Assembly (NCBI GenBank): GCA_013694745.1
Contig: JACDBU010000136.1
Location: forward strand, 1-38,701
Origin: Chitinophagaceae bacterium
GTDB lineage: Bacteria; Bacteroidota; Bacteroidia; Chitinophagales; Chitinophagaceae
Length of the DNA: 38,701 bases
Reading direction: 5' to 3'
Under the pieces are notes generated by a model. That model saw only the letters and a program-made list of their open reading frames with translations, was not told the DNA's origin and made no database searches. Each line of letters opens with the position of its first letter. Positions within the stretch are counted from its first letter, which is position 1. Below are positions 20,157 to 30,117 of this stretch, in pieces. The position numbers were made by a program, and so were the translations under genes.

Positions 20157-20221
20157 GAATTTTTTTTTACCCGGTAATTAACGGGAAGCAAAAGTAACAC
20201 TTGCAATTAAAAAAAAAGTGT

Positions 20222-21085
20222 TTACTCACTTTTATCGCGTTTATCATTTTCGCCCATCAGCAGGTGCGATTCCGGATCCCGCATTACATCTTCCATATTA
20301 CGGTCATTGTCGATGATGCCTTTTTCTTCCAGCATACGCATGTCTTTTGCATCTCTTAAAAATTCTGAGGCAAAAATAAATTCGTTGAGCTTGGCACTCT
20401 TGCTGAAAATAATTTCCTTGTTATTGCCAACCCATTCGCGTTCTCCCTGGTACATGTATAAAATATTTTCTCCAATTTCCATTACACTGTTCATGTCGTG
20501 TGTATTAATAATTGTCGTCATATTATATTCTTTTGTGATCTCCCTGATCAAAAGATCTATTACCATGGATGTTTGCGGATCCAATCCTGAATTTGGTTCA
20601 TCACAAAAAAGATATTTTGGATTGAGCACAATTGCTCTTGCAATGCCAACCCTTTTTTTCATACCACCACTTATTTCTGCCGGGAATTTATTATGGGCGT
20701 CTTTAAGATTCACTCTTTCCAGTGTTTCATTTACCTGCTTCATTTTTTTATCATGCGACCAATCTGTAAACATATCCAAAGGAAATTTCACATTGCGCTG
20801 CACCGTCATGCTGTCAAACAATGCTGATCCCTGGAAGAGCATACCTATTTGCTGCCGCAAGTGTTTACGCTCATCTTCCACCATGTGCGTAAAAGATTTT
20901 CCGTCGTAAATAATTTCACCGCTGTCAACCTCAAATAAACCTACGAGGCATTTTTGCAAAACTGTTTTACCGCTACCACTTGTGCCGATAATGAGGTTAG
21001 TTTTGCCGGTTTCAAAAACAGCGCTTACTCCCTTAAGTATCTGCTTATCGTCAAAACCTTTTTTTACATCTTTTATTTCGATCAT
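20222..21085 (-). CDS. ABC transporter ATP-binding protein, MlaF-like
   Basis: MIEIKDVKKGFDDKQILKGVS, Walker A GTSGSGKTVLQKCLVG, signature ISGGMKKRVGIARAI, LFCDEPNSGLDP. ORF extends to 21163, but start 21085 avoids overlapping the permease. Confidence 0.9.
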   Translation of the reverse strand: MIEIKDVKKGFDDKQILKGVSAVFETGKTNLIIGTSGSGKTVLQKCLVGLFEVDSGEIIYDGKSFTHMVEDERKHLRQQIGMLFQGSALFDSMTVQRNVKFPLDMFTDWSHDKKMKQVNETLERVNLKDAHNKFPAEISGGMKKRVGIARAIVLNPKYLFCDEPNSGLDPQTSMVIDLLIREITKEYNMTTIINTHDMNSVMEIGENILYMYQGEREWVGNNKEIIFSKSAKLNEFIFASEFLRDAKDMRMLEEKGIIDNDRNMEDVMRDPESHLLMGENDKRDKSE

Positions 21086-21111
21086 AACGTTTTTTTTAAA
21101 AACGAAAATTT

Positions 21112-21849
21112 TTATAATAGCAATGCTGCAAGGATATAATCGGCAAATAAAACCAGTATACAACTGGTAACAACTGCAGTGGTACTCGCCCTGCCGATCT
21201 CCAGCGCACCCCCTTTTACATTGTAACCATAAAAGGCTGGAATACTGCTGATGATAAAAGCAAATGTATATGCTTTAGCAAGCGCGAAATATACATTAAT
21301 GGCAGAAAAGCCATCCAGTAAACCTTTGTCGTATGTATCACCCGATACAATATTGGTCAAGGTGCTGGTTAATCTTCCGCCCCAGATTCCCAGGAACATT
21401 GCGATAACAACCAATAATGGAATGGTTATAAGTGCAGCAAGAATTTTAGGTGCTACCAGGTAGGATTTGGTGTTGATACCCATAATTTCAAGCGCATCAA
21501 TTTGTTCAGTGGACCGCATGTTTCCAAGCTCGCTCGCAATCTTACTTCCTACCACACCTGCCAACACAATACATACAAGGGTTGGCGCAAATTCAAGAAT
21601 AACCGTATCCCTTACGATCTGCCCCAGGGTTGATTTTGGAATGAGGGGATTAGTAAGCTGGTAGGCAGTTTGTGCCGCACTAACCGCGCCCATAAAAACA
21701 GAAATGATGGAAACAATTCCTAAAGAACCAATACCAATCTCAACACATTGATGCATCAATTCTTTCCAATACATTTTGATATTTTCGGGGCGGGTAAACA
21801 TGCCTTTTATCAGTAAAAGATAATTGCCTAAAACAGAAAAAAACTTCAT
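21112..21849 (-). CDS. ABC transporter permease, MlaE family
   Basis: GSLGIVSIISVFMGAVSAAQTAYQL, EFAPTLVCIVLAGVVGSKIASELGNMRSTEQIDALEIMGINTKSYLVAPK is characteristic of MlaE; adjacent to the MlaF-like ATPase. Confidence 0.92.
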   Translation of the reverse strand: MKFFSVLGNYLLLIKGMFTRPENIKMYWKELMHQCVEIGIGSLGIVSIISVFMGAVSAAQTAYQLTNPLIPKSTLGQIVRDTVILEFAPTLVCIVLAGVVGSKIASELGNMRSTEQIDALEIMGINTKSYLVAPKILAALITIPLLVVIAMFLGIWGGRLTSTLTNIVSGDTYDKGLLDGFSAINVYFALAKAYTFAFIISSIPAFYGYNVKGGALEIGRASTTAVVTSCILVLFADYILAALLL

Positions 21850-21870
21850 TGTGTTGATTTATTATTTAAA

Positions 21871-24216
21871 CTATACTTCCTGGTTAATTTTTTTTGCCCG
21901 CTTCCACCTGCTGGTACGTTGCGGTGCAATTTGATTGTTTGGATCTTGTTTCATTTGCGCATCAATCACCGCGATCATAACCATATTATAAATGCTGCTA
22001 ACCTGGCTTCCTAACTGCAATATATGTACTGGCTTGCGCAATCCAACTAAAATTGGTCCAATGGCATCTGAACCGCCGATCTCCTGTAAAAGATTATAAG
22101 CAACATTACCGGCAGCAAGATTTGGAAAGATCAATGTATTAACATCTTTATTTACCAGTTCACTAAATGGATAATTGTCTTTTAATATTTCTTTATTGAA
22201 AGCAACATTTGCCTGTAATTCACCATCCACCACCAGATCAGGATCTTTTTGCTTTACAATATCACGTGCCTGCGCTACCAGTTTTGCTTCCGGTGACTGG
22301 CTGCTTCCAAAGTTTGAATAACTCAGCATAGCAATACATGGCGTGATACCAAAATTCTTAACTTCCTTGGCTACCAATAAAGTTATATCGGCCAGCTCTT
22401 CTGCCGTAGGATTAAAATTTACGGTAGTGTCGGCGAGAAAGATAGGACCTCTTTTTGTCATCATGATATACATGCCGGCAACTTTTTTGGCCTCTTCTTC
22501 CAGTCCGATTATTTGCAGGGCAGGCCGGATGGTATCGGGATAATTTTTTGATAATCCTGATATCATTGCATCTGCATCCCCGGTTTCAACCATCATGCAG
22601 CCGAAATAATTTCGATCGCGCATAATTTTTTTAGCTTCGTAATAATTGAATCCCCTGCGTTGTCTTTTTTTAAAGAATAATTCTCCAAATAAAGCCCGCT
22701 TCTCTTCCATGGCATCGCTTTTTGGATCAATTATTTCAATGCCTTCCAATTCTATGCCATTGTGAAAAGCCAGTTTTTGAATTTTCTTTTCATTACCTAA
22801 CAGTATCGGGTATGCGATCCCCTCATCCAATACCAGCTGTGCTGTTTTTAATATTTTTAAATTCTCCGCTTCTGCAAATACAACTTTTTTTGGATTCTGC
22901 CGCGCCTTATTTCCAATTGCACGGAGTAACTGGTTATCAATTCCGAGCCTTTTATTGAGATCCACTTTATATCCTTCCCAGTCAGTTAATGGAAATTTTG
23001 CCACGCCGCTTTCAATTGCTGCTTTTGCAACTGCAGGTGCAACTGTTGATAGCAGCCTTGGATCGAGTGGTTTTGGAATTATATATTCCGGTCCGAACAC
23101 TATGGATTTTTGATTGTATGCCATGGTAACAATATCGGGCACGGGCGATTTGGCTAACTCCGCCAAAGCATTTACTGCAGCGAGTTTCATGGCTTCATTT
23201 ATCTGGGTTGCCCTTACATCAAGGGCACCTCTGAAGATGTATGGAAAGCCTAAAACATTGTTCACCTGGTTGGGATAATCACTGCGGCCGGTGGCCATGA
23301 TTATATCTTTACGGATGCTTACGGCCACCTGGTAGGCAATTTCCGGATCCGGATTGGCCATTGCAAAAACGATCGGGTTTTTCGCCATACTTTTTATCAT
23401 GTCGGCAGTAATAACATTGCCAACACTCAGCCCAATAAACACATCAGCATCTTTCATTGCTTCGGTAAGAGTAAGATCACTTTTGCGGGTGGTGGCAAAT
23501 TGTGTTTTATATTCATCAAGATCTGTTCTTTCAGAATGTAGAACACCCGTTTTATCAAACATGGTAAAATTTTCATGCCTGGCACCCAGGGCCTGGTACA
23601 AGCGAACACACGCCATGGCTGCAGCGCCGGCGCCATTAACAACGAATTTTACTTTTTCAATTTTTTTTCGCTGGATCTCTAATGCATTAAGCAAGGCAGC
23701 AGCGCTGATGATTGCCGTTCCATGCTGGTCATCATGCATAACCGGGATATTTAATTGCTCCTTTAATTTTTTTTCGATGTAAAAACATTCAGGCGCTTTG
23801 ATATCTTCCAGGTTTATACCACCAAAAGTTGGCTCAAGGGATTTTACGATCTGCACAAATTTTTCAGGATCTTTTTCATTGATCTCGATATCAAACACAT
23901 CTATATCAGCGAATATTTTAAACAGCACACCTTTGCCTTCCATAACCGGCTTACCGGCTATGGGGCCTATATCACCCAATCCCAAAACTGCAGTGCCATT
24001 GGTTATTACGCCAACTAAATTTCCTTTGGCCGTGTATAAATAAGCCGCTTCCGGATCACTTTTTATTTCCAGGCAAGGCACCGCCACGCCGGGTGAATAT
24101 GCCAGTGAAAGATCTCTTTGCGTTTTTGTAGCCTTTGTAGGGATAACTTCAATCTTGCCAGGCCTTCCTCTTGAATGGTAATCTAATGCTTCCTGCTTGC
24201 GAAGTTCTTTATGCAT
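21871..24216 (-). CDS. maeB: NADP-dependent malic enzyme (malic enzyme plus phosphotransacetylase-like domain)
   Basis: [54 protein letters not shown]-terminal PTA-like domain ([45 protein letters not shown]). Confidence 0.94.
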   Translation of the reverse strand: MHKELRKQEALDYHSRGRPGKIEVIPTKATKTQRDLSLAYSPGVAVPCLEIKSDPEAAYLYTAKGNLVGVITNGTAVLGLGDIGPIAGKPVMEGKGVLFKIFADIDVFDIEINEKDPEKFVQIVKSLEPTFGGINLEDIKAPECFYIEKKLKEQLNIPVMHDDQHGTAIISAAALLNALEIQRKKIEKVKFVVNGAGAAAMACVRLYQALGARHENFTMFDKTGVLHSERTDLDEYKTQFATTRKSDLTLTEAMKDADVFIGLSVGNVITADMIKSMAKNPIVFAMANPDPEIAYQVAVSIRKDIIMATGRSDYPNQVNNVLGFPYIFRGALDVRATQINEAMKLAAVNALAELAKSPVPDIVTMAYNQKSIVFGPEYIIPKPLDPRLLSTVAPAVAKAAIESGVAKFPLTDWEGYKVDLNKRLGIDNQLLRAIGNKARQNPKKVVFAEAENLKILKTAQLVLDEGIAYPILLGNEKKIQKLAFHNGIELEGIEIIDPKSDAMEEKRALFGELFFKKRQRRGFNYYEAKKIMRDRNYFGCMMVETGDADAMISGLSKNYPDTIRPALQIIGLEEEAKKVAGMYIMMTKRGPIFLADTTVNFNPTAEELADITLLVAKEVKNFGITPCIAMLSYSNFGSSQSPEAKLVAQARDIVKQKDPDLVVDGELQANVAFNKEILKDNYPFSELVNKDVNTLIFPNLAAGNVAYNLLQEIGGSDAIGPILVGLRKPVHILQLGSQVSSIYNMVMIAVIDAQMKQDPNNQIAPQRTSRWKRAKKINQEV

Positions 24217-24303
24217 ATTTTATAATTGATAATTCATTGCCCTGTGGCAACGTATCATAGCTTTTATATTGATCCATAAAGGTATTACTAATCTTTCTTG
24301 AAA

Positions 24304-25485
24304 CTAATTATCAATGGAAGCGCCCAGCCACGCCATAACACCCATACCAATTTCAATGGCTTTTTCATCTACATTGAATTTTGGGGTATGAACATTAGCC
24401 GTGATACCCGCAGCCTTATTGCCAACACCGAGGCGGTAAAAGCAGGCGGGTATGAGGTGAGAATAAAATGCAAAATCCTCTGCTCCCATGCGCAACTCGG
24501 TTTCGGAAACATTTTCTGCGCCGGAAAATTCCTTTGTTTTGCGCATAGCCGTTTCCGTTAGTTTCTCATCATTCAAAACAAACGGGTAGCCAACATCTAT
24601 CAGTATATCAATTTCTCCGCCCATTGCGCTTACAGTTTCTATGGATATTTTTTTGATAAGATCATGTGCTTTAAATCTCCATTCTTCATTCATTGCCCTG
24701 AAAGTGCCCATGAGCTTTACTTCGGAGGGTATTACATTGGTAGTATTGCCACCGTGAATGGAAGTTATTGACAATACCGAGGGATTGAAGGGATCATTGT
24801 TGCGGCTTATCAACTGCTGCAGCAGCACAATAAGATGCGAGGCTATTAAGATAGTATCTGTAGTAAGATGCGGCGATGCTGCATGGCCGCCCTTTCCTTT
24901 TATCGTAATAAAAATTTCGTCGGCGCTTGCCATAACCATACCGCTTCGGAAGCTTAATTTGCCAACCTCCATTCCAGGATGTACGTGTAAAGCAAAAATG
25001 GATTGTGGCTTTGGGTTTTCTAAAATACCTTCTTTTATCATGATGCTGGCCCCGCCCGGGTTGCGTTCTTCTCCCGGCTGGAAGATCAGCTTCACCGTTC
25101 CTTGCCAGTCATCTTTTAAGGTTTGTAATATTTTTGCTGCGCCCAGGAGGCAGGTAGTATGCACATCGTGGCCACACGCATGCATAATACCAGGATTTTG
25201 CGATTTGTAAGCAATTTCATTTTCTTCCGTTATGGGTAATGCATCCATATCTGCCCGCAGGGCAATGATCTTCGTCTCAGGGTTTTTGCCCTTAATGATG
25301 CCAACAATTCCTGTTGTTGCCAAAGTGGTGAATTCAATTTTCCATTCACCCAGTTTTTCCCGGATGAAGTGCGAAGTCTCAAATTCCTTGTAACTCAATT
25401 CGGGGTGAGCATGCAGATGATGTCTTACCGCAATAAATTCACCGGCATATTCCGAAGCCAGTTGTTTAATTTTCTCTTTAAGCAT
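24304..25485 (-). CDS. M20 family metallopeptidase / N-acyl-amino acid amidohydrolase
   Basis: HHLHAHPELSYKE, RADMDALPI, MHACGHDVHTTCLLGAAKIL, FQPGEERNPGGASIMIKEG. Confidence 0.92.
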   Translation of the reverse strand: MLKEKIKQLASEYAGEFIAVRHHLHAHPELSYKEFETSHFIREKLGEWKIEFTTLATTGIVGIIKGKNPETKIIALRADMDALPITEENEIAYKSQNPGIMHACGHDVHTTCLLGAAKILQTLKDDWQGTVKLIFQPGEERNPGGASIMIKEGILENPKPQSIFALHVHPGMEVGKLSFRSGMVMASADEIFITIKGKGGHAASPHLTTDTILIASHLIVLLQQLISRNNDPFNPSVLSITSIHGGNTTNVIPSEVKLMGTFRAMNEEWRFKAHDLIKKISIETVSAMGGEIDILIDVGYPFVLNDEKLTETAMRKTKEFSGAENVSETELRMGAEDFAFYSHLIPACFYRLGVGNKAAGITANVHTPKFNVDEKAIEIGMGVMAWLGASIDN

Positions 25486-25548
25486 TTACCTTTTTTTTAT
25501 TCACAGAAATCATTTTTAAATCTACATCTCTTATAGCTCATCCCAAAA

Positions 25549-25579
25549 ATAAAAAAGAGTTCCATAAATGAAACTCTTT
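25549..25579 (-). terminator. Rho-independent terminator for the SPOR-like gene
   Basis: On the minus strand AAAGAGTT...AACTCTTT stem followed by TTTATTTTTGGG. Confidence 0.65.
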
Positions 25580-25600
25580 CTCTAACACATAAATAATATA

Positions 25601-26056
25601 TCATTTACTTTCTTCCTCTTTCAAAGTCTTATCCGGTTTAACCTCTATCCGGCACGAAACCAGGTAAACAGAAGACCCTCCGAGCATTTGGCTAATTTGT
25701 GATTTATATTGAATCGCTTCCGGTTTGGTTCTAAAATTTCCGAAGTTGAGTTTAATATAGGGTTCCCGGAAAAGCATATAGGTTTTTTGATCGGGAAAAC
25801 GCTCTAACAATTGGGTTTTAATTTTCATAGCCATATCCCTGTCGCTTGTACTCAACACCTGTAAGCGGTAACCAATGGCAGTTCTTTCTTCTGCTTTTGT
25901 GATGGCAGTGCTTATTTCCACTTCTTTTTTTGCCAAAAGATCGAGCCGGTAATCTTTGTGAACATTGATTATTGCAACTGGCTGCAATGAATCACTCACT
26001 TGCGCAATTGTTTGCATTGTTATAAAACAAAAAAAAAGGATAAATATGTGCTTCAT
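25601..26056 (-). CDS. Secreted SPOR-like domain protein
   Basis: Signal peptide MKHIFILFFCFITMQTIAQ; GYRLQVLSTSDRDMAMKIKTQLLERFPDQKTYMLFREPYIKLNFGNFRTKPEAIQYKSQI matches SPOR spacing. Confidence 0.65.
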   Translation of the reverse strand: MKHIFILFFCFITMQTIAQVSDSLQPVAIINVHKDYRLDLLAKKEVEISTAITKAEERTAIGYRLQVLSTSDRDMAMKIKTQLLERFPDQKTYMLFREPYIKLNFGNFRTKPEAIQYKSQISQMLGGSSVYLVSCRIEVKPDKTLKEEESK

Positions 26057-26082
26057 TATAGAATTTTCATTTTTAAAGTTTG

Positions 26083-26090
26083 CAAAAATA
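26083..26090 (-). promoter_or_regulatory. Putative -7 box (TATTTTTG) upstream of the SPOR-like gene
   Basis: TAnnTTTG match about 27 nt upstream of the ATG; no convincing -33 element. Confidence 0.25.
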
Positions 26091-26143
26091 ATACCATTAA
26101 CGTGATTGTGAAGAGTAATTGGTTTTATTAACAGGGAGAATGG

Positions 26144-26818
26144 TTATAAATGACTTTCTTTCACTACCTGGATACTGTTGCTGCAACCAAGCCTGCTGGC
26201 ACCTGCGGAAATTAATTCTTTGGCAAATTGATAGGTTTTTATGCCGCCACTGGCCTTTATTTTTATATTGTTTGCCAGGTGAGCACGAATTAATTTAACC
26301 GCCTCAACAGATGCACCTTTTTCTGCATAACCCGTGGAGGTTTTTAAAAAATCAACTTCTGCTGCGCCATAGATATCACAACAGGTAATAATTTCCGTGT
26401 CTGTTAGCACACCACTTTCTATTATTATTTTAACCACCTTATTTTTATTTTTCGCGATCGGCATAATGGTATTGATCTCGTTGCCAAGAAATTGCCAGTC
26501 TGCATTTTTGATGGCAGAGATATTAATAACAACATCAAGTTCATCAACGCCATCAATTATAGCCAAAACCAATTCGGCAACCTTGGCTTCAATTGCTGAA
26601 TACCCAAAAGGAAAACCAACTACCGTGGCAACTTTTACCCCGCTTTCCTTTAAAAATTCGGTTGCTTTTTTTACATACAAGGGTGGAATGCAAACCGCCA
26701 CAAAATGATATTCGATCGCCTCATCACAAATTTTTTTTATGTCCGCCAAAGTAGCGGTAGGCTTTAGAAATGTATGATCAATATAGGTTGCTATATTATT
26801 TATATGAACCTCATCCAT
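26144..26818 (-). CDS. deoC: Deoxyribose-phosphate aldolase
   Basis: DHTFLKPTAT, VATVVGFPFGYS, VKIIIESGVLTD, DFLKTSTGYAEKGAS (Schiff-base Lys), IKASGGIKT. Confidence 0.95.
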   Translation of the reverse strand: MDEVHINNIATYIDHTFLKPTATLADIKKICDEAIEYHFVAVCIPPLYVKKATEFLKESGVKVATVVGFPFGYSAIEAKVAELVLAIIDGVDELDVVINISAIKNADWQFLGNEINTIMPIAKNKNKVVKIIIESGVLTDTEIITCCDIYGAAEVDFLKTSTGYAEKGASVEAVKLIRAHLANNIKIKASGGIKTYQFAKELISAGASRLGCSNSIQVVKESHL

Positions 26819-26881
26819 AGAAATGAAGTTATGGTATTTAACTAATTTATATCTTACGCCACTAATTAAAATTTATTGCTG

Positions 26882-29800
26882 ATGAGAAATCGAATTATTT
26901 TTTTCAGAACGCCATTATTACTGCTTCTTATATTGGTTACGATACAGGCTGGCTTTGGTCAAAAAACTTTCCCGGTCAATGGTATTGCAGAACCATTGAA
27001 TGGCTATTATGCATTTACAAATGCAACCATTGTTAAGGATGCAAGGAGCATGATAACTGGGGGCACACTTATAATAAAGGATAAAAAGATAGTGGCCGTT
27101 GGGAGAGCGCTGACAATACCAAAAGACGCAATAATAATAGATTGTAAAGGAAAATATATTTATCCTTCATTCATTGATATTTATAGTGATTATGGTGTAA
27201 GTACCCCACAAAGAAATGCCGCGGGCTTCAATTTTAATTTGCCCTCGCAAATTACTTCAAATACCAAAGGTGCATACGGATGGAACCAGGCGATAAAGGC
27301 GGAAACAAATGCTGCAGATATTTTTGATGCTGACGATGCAAAGGCCAAACCCTTACGGGATGCAGGTTTTGGATCTGTACTAACCCATGTTAAAGAAGGT
27401 ATTGCAAGAGGCACCGGGGCCTTTGTAACCCTGGCTGCGCTTCCGGATAATTTTGTTGTGATCAAAGACAGGGCCTCCGCGCATTACTCTTTTAGTAAAG
27501 GCGTATCAACGCAAAGCTATCCATCTTCTGTTATGGGGAGCATTGCTTTGCTGCGTCAAACCTATATTGATGCTGCCTGGTATAAAAATAAACCGGCTAC
27601 AGAAGGGATCAATATGAGTTTGCAGGCTTGGAATGACATACAGAAGCTGCCACAAATTTTTGAAGGCAATGATAAATGGAGCGACCTGAGAGCAGACAGG
27701 ATAGGGAATGAATTTGGTGTGAAGTATATTATTAAAGCCGGCGGAAATGAATACCAGCGGATGAATGAAATTGCGTCTACCCATGCCAGTTATATCCTCC
27801 CGTTAAACTTTCCCCAGGCCATGGATGTAGATGATCCCAATGATGCACGCTTTGTTTCTTTAAGTGATATGAAACACTGGGAAATGGCTCCCATTAACCC
27901 CGCCGCATTTGAAAGATCGGGAATTACTTTTTGCTTCACCGCTGCAGATATGAGGGATGTAAAACAATTTATGGCCAACCTCCGCAAAGCCCTGGATTAT
28001 GGATTATCAGAAACAACTGCGTTGGATGCTCTTACCAAAACGCCTGCAATTTTATTGGGAATGTACAATACTGTAGGAAGTTTGGAGGAAGGAAAGCTGG
28101 CGGATTTTTTAATTACTTCCGGGCCCATTTTTAATGAAAAAACCAACATCATACAAAACTGGATACAGGGTGAAAAGTATGTTGTTAAAGATGATGCATT
28201 TAAAAATATTGCCGGTACATACAACCTTATTGTAAATTCTGCAAATGCAAGCAAAACATATTTACTTGATGTTAAAAGTAGCAACTCCGCAAACGTGGTG
28301 ATTGGCCGGGATTCATTAAATACCAGGTTCAGTACAGATGGCAAACTTGTAAATCTTAGTTTCTCTCCCGTAATTACTCCCGGCAGAAAAAGCCGTCCTA
28401 CACGGGATTCATCAGCAAGAACAGATACTACTCGATTACAGTCATCATTGAACCAGCGACGAACAGATTCTTTACAGGATGACAGGAGACCGCGTGATGA
28501 CCGGATGCCTAATGATACTATCAAACCTGGCAGTGGGTTAGGGAACCGCTTACAATTTACCAATGCAATTGCGGGTCCTTCGATACGATTGAGCGGAATA
28601 GATAATGGAAATATATTCCAGGGTAATGGAATGGATACTTCAGGGAATATGCTTACCTGGACAGCCACATTTATAAAAAGTGCCGAGATCAAACCTGATA
28701 CGATAAAGAAAAAAGATATTCCCAAACTTGGAAATGTTACTTACCCTTTTAATGGATATGGCTGGGAGAAGCTGCCAAAACAGGAAGACCTGCTGATAAA
28801 AAATGCAACAGTATGGACAAATGAAAAAGAAGGGATCGTGGAAAATACCGATGTGCTTGTAAGAAATGGAAAGATCGCACAGATCGGTAAAAATATTTCT
28901 TCCGCATCAGCCAGGATTATTGACGGTACTGGTAAATATCTTTCTCCCGGGATCGTTGATGAACACTCACACATTGCAGCATCGTCAATTAATGAAGGCG
29001 GGCAATCAGTAACATCAGAGGTGCGGATAGGGGATAATCTGAACCCGGAAGACATAAATATTTATCGCCAGTTAAGTGGCGGGGTTACTACCTCGCACAT
29101 TTTGCACGGTTCAGCAAATACCATTGGCGGACAAACGCAATTGATAAAATTAAGATGGGGCGCAAATGATAATGACCTCAAATTTGCCGGCGCAGATCCG
29201 TTTATAAAATTTGCTTTGGGAGAGAATGTAAAGCGTACCACATCAAACAATAACAATCGTTTCCCTGATACCAGGATGGGTGTTGAAGAAGTTATCATGG
29301 ATGCATTCACCCGTGCGAAAGATTATGAAAATTTAAAAAGAGACCAGTTCTTTAGAAGAGATCTTGAGTTGGATGCGTTGGTGGAGATAATGAATAAAAA
29401 AAGATTTATCACCTGTCATTCATATGTTCAAAGCGAGATCACTGCGGCTATGCGTGTTGGTGAAAAATTTGGTTTCCGTTTCAATACATTCACCCACATT
29501 CTTGAAGGATATAAAGTGGCGGATAAAATGAAACTGCACGGCGCCAATGCTTCTACTTTCAGCGATTGGTGGAATTATAAAATGGAAGTCATCGACGCCA
29601 TTCCTCAAAATGCAACCATCATGCAACGCGTTGGATTGAATGTAGCAATCAATTCCGATGATCCGGAAATGGCCAGGAGACTGAACCAGGAAGCAGCTAA
29701 GAGTGTAAAATATGGTGGCATGAGCGAGCAGGATGCATTTAAAATGGTAACGCTGAACCCGGCGATAATGCTGCATGTTGCAGACAGGATAGGAAGTATA

Positions 29801-30058
29801 AAAGTTGGTAAAGATGCGGACCTTGTTTTGTGGACAGATAATCCTTTAAGCATTTATGCAAAAGCCAGCACAACCATTGTTGATGGAATTATTTATTATG
29901 ACATGCAAAGGGATATGCAGCTGAGAGAGAAAATAAAAGAAGAACGCAACAGGTTGATACAAAAAATGGCCGGTGAAAAAAAGGCTGGAGGACAGGTAGG
30001 ACCTGCAGTTGCAAGTATGGAAATTATTTTGCGTTGTGAAGATGATGATGATTTTTAA
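26882..30058 (+). CDS. Secreted amidohydrolase-family protein with two amidohydrolase-like modules
   Basis: Signal peptide MRNRIIFFRTPLLLLLILVTIQAGFGQ (start 26876 also possible). Second half has GKYLSPGIVDEHSH, later His motifs and INSDDPEMARR; first half has the same architecture (GKYIYPSFIDIYSDYG, LEEGKLADFLI) but lacks HxH. Confidence 0.87.
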   Translation: MRNRIIFFRTPLLLLLILVTIQAGFGQKTFPVNGIAEPLNGYYAFTNATIVKDARSMITGGTLIIKDKKIVAVGRALTIPKDAIIIDCKGKYIYPSFIDIYSDYGVSTPQRNAAGFNFNLPSQITSNTKGAYGWNQAIKAETNAADIFDADDAKAKPLRDAGFGSVLTHVKEGIARGTGAFVTLAALPDNFVVIKDRASAHYSFSKGVSTQSYPSSVMGSIALLRQTYIDAAWYKNKPATEGINMSLQAWNDIQKLPQIFEGNDKWSDLRADRIGNEFGVKYIIKAGGNEYQRMNEIASTHASYILPLNFPQAMDVDDPNDARFVSLSDMKHWEMAPINPAAFERSGITFCFTAADMRDVKQFMANLRKALDYGLSETTALDALTKTPAILLGMYNTVGSLEEGKLADFLITSGPIFNEKTNIIQNWIQGEKYVVKDDAFKNIAGTYNLIVNSANASKTYLLDVKSSNSANVVIGRDSLNTRFSTDGKLVNLSFSPVITPGRKSRPTRDSSARTDTTRLQSSLNQRRTDSLQDDRRPRDDRMPNDTIKPGSGLGNRLQFTNAIAGPSIRLSGIDNGNIFQGNGMDTSGNMLTWTATFIKSAEIKPDTIKKKDIPKLGNVTYPFNGYGWEKLPKQEDLLIKNATVWTNEKEGIVENTDVLVRNGKIAQIGKNISSASARIIDGTGKYLSPGIVDEHSHIAASSINEGGQSVTSEVRIGDNLNPEDINIYRQLSGGVTTSHILHGSANTIGGQTQLIKLRWGANDNDLKFAGADPFIKFALGENVKRTTSNNNNRFPDTRMGVEEVIMDAFTRAKDYENLKRDQFFRRDLELDALVEIMNKKRFITCHSYVQSEITAAMRVGEKFGFRFNTFTHILEGYKVADKMKLHGANASTFSDWWNYKMEVIDAIPQNATIMQRVGLNVAINSDDPEMARRLNQEAAKSVKYGGMSEQDAFKMVTLNPAIMLHVADRIGSIKVGKDADLVLWTDNPLSIYAKASTTIVDGIIYYDMQRDMQLREKIKEERNRLIQKMAGEKKAGGQVGPAVASMEIILRCEDDDDF

Positions 30059-30094
30059 GACCAAGAAGGTTTTCAAAACCTTCTTGGTCTTAAA
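30054..30094. repeat. Perfect 41-nt palindrome (20-bp arms, 1-nt centre)
   Basis: TTTAAGACCAAGAAGGTTTT C AAAACCTTCTTGGTCTTAAA read directly; a further half-copy AAACCTTCTTGGTCTT follows at 30092-30107. Confidence 0.95.
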
Positions 30095-30117
30095 CCTTCT
30101 TGGTCTTATTCAAAAAA

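Noticed and set aside
20195-20225. AACACTT...AAGTGTT inverted repeat between sucD and the MlaF-like gene
   Set aside because: Short stem with a long A-rich loop and no downstream T run; too weak to call.
20307-20909. 200-aa plus-strand ORF
   Set aside because: Antisense to the MlaF-like ATPase gene, whose motifs are all intact; Ser/Leu-rich shadow translation.
27997-28725. 242-aa minus-strand ORF
   Set aside because: Lies wholly antisense within the well-supported amidohydrolase gene; composition looks like a shadow ORF and no family motifs are recognisable.
30054-30107. Simple Rho-independent terminator
   Set aside because: The palindrome is perfect but not followed by a T run on the + strand, and a third half-copy is present; a repeat element or processing hairpin fits better.
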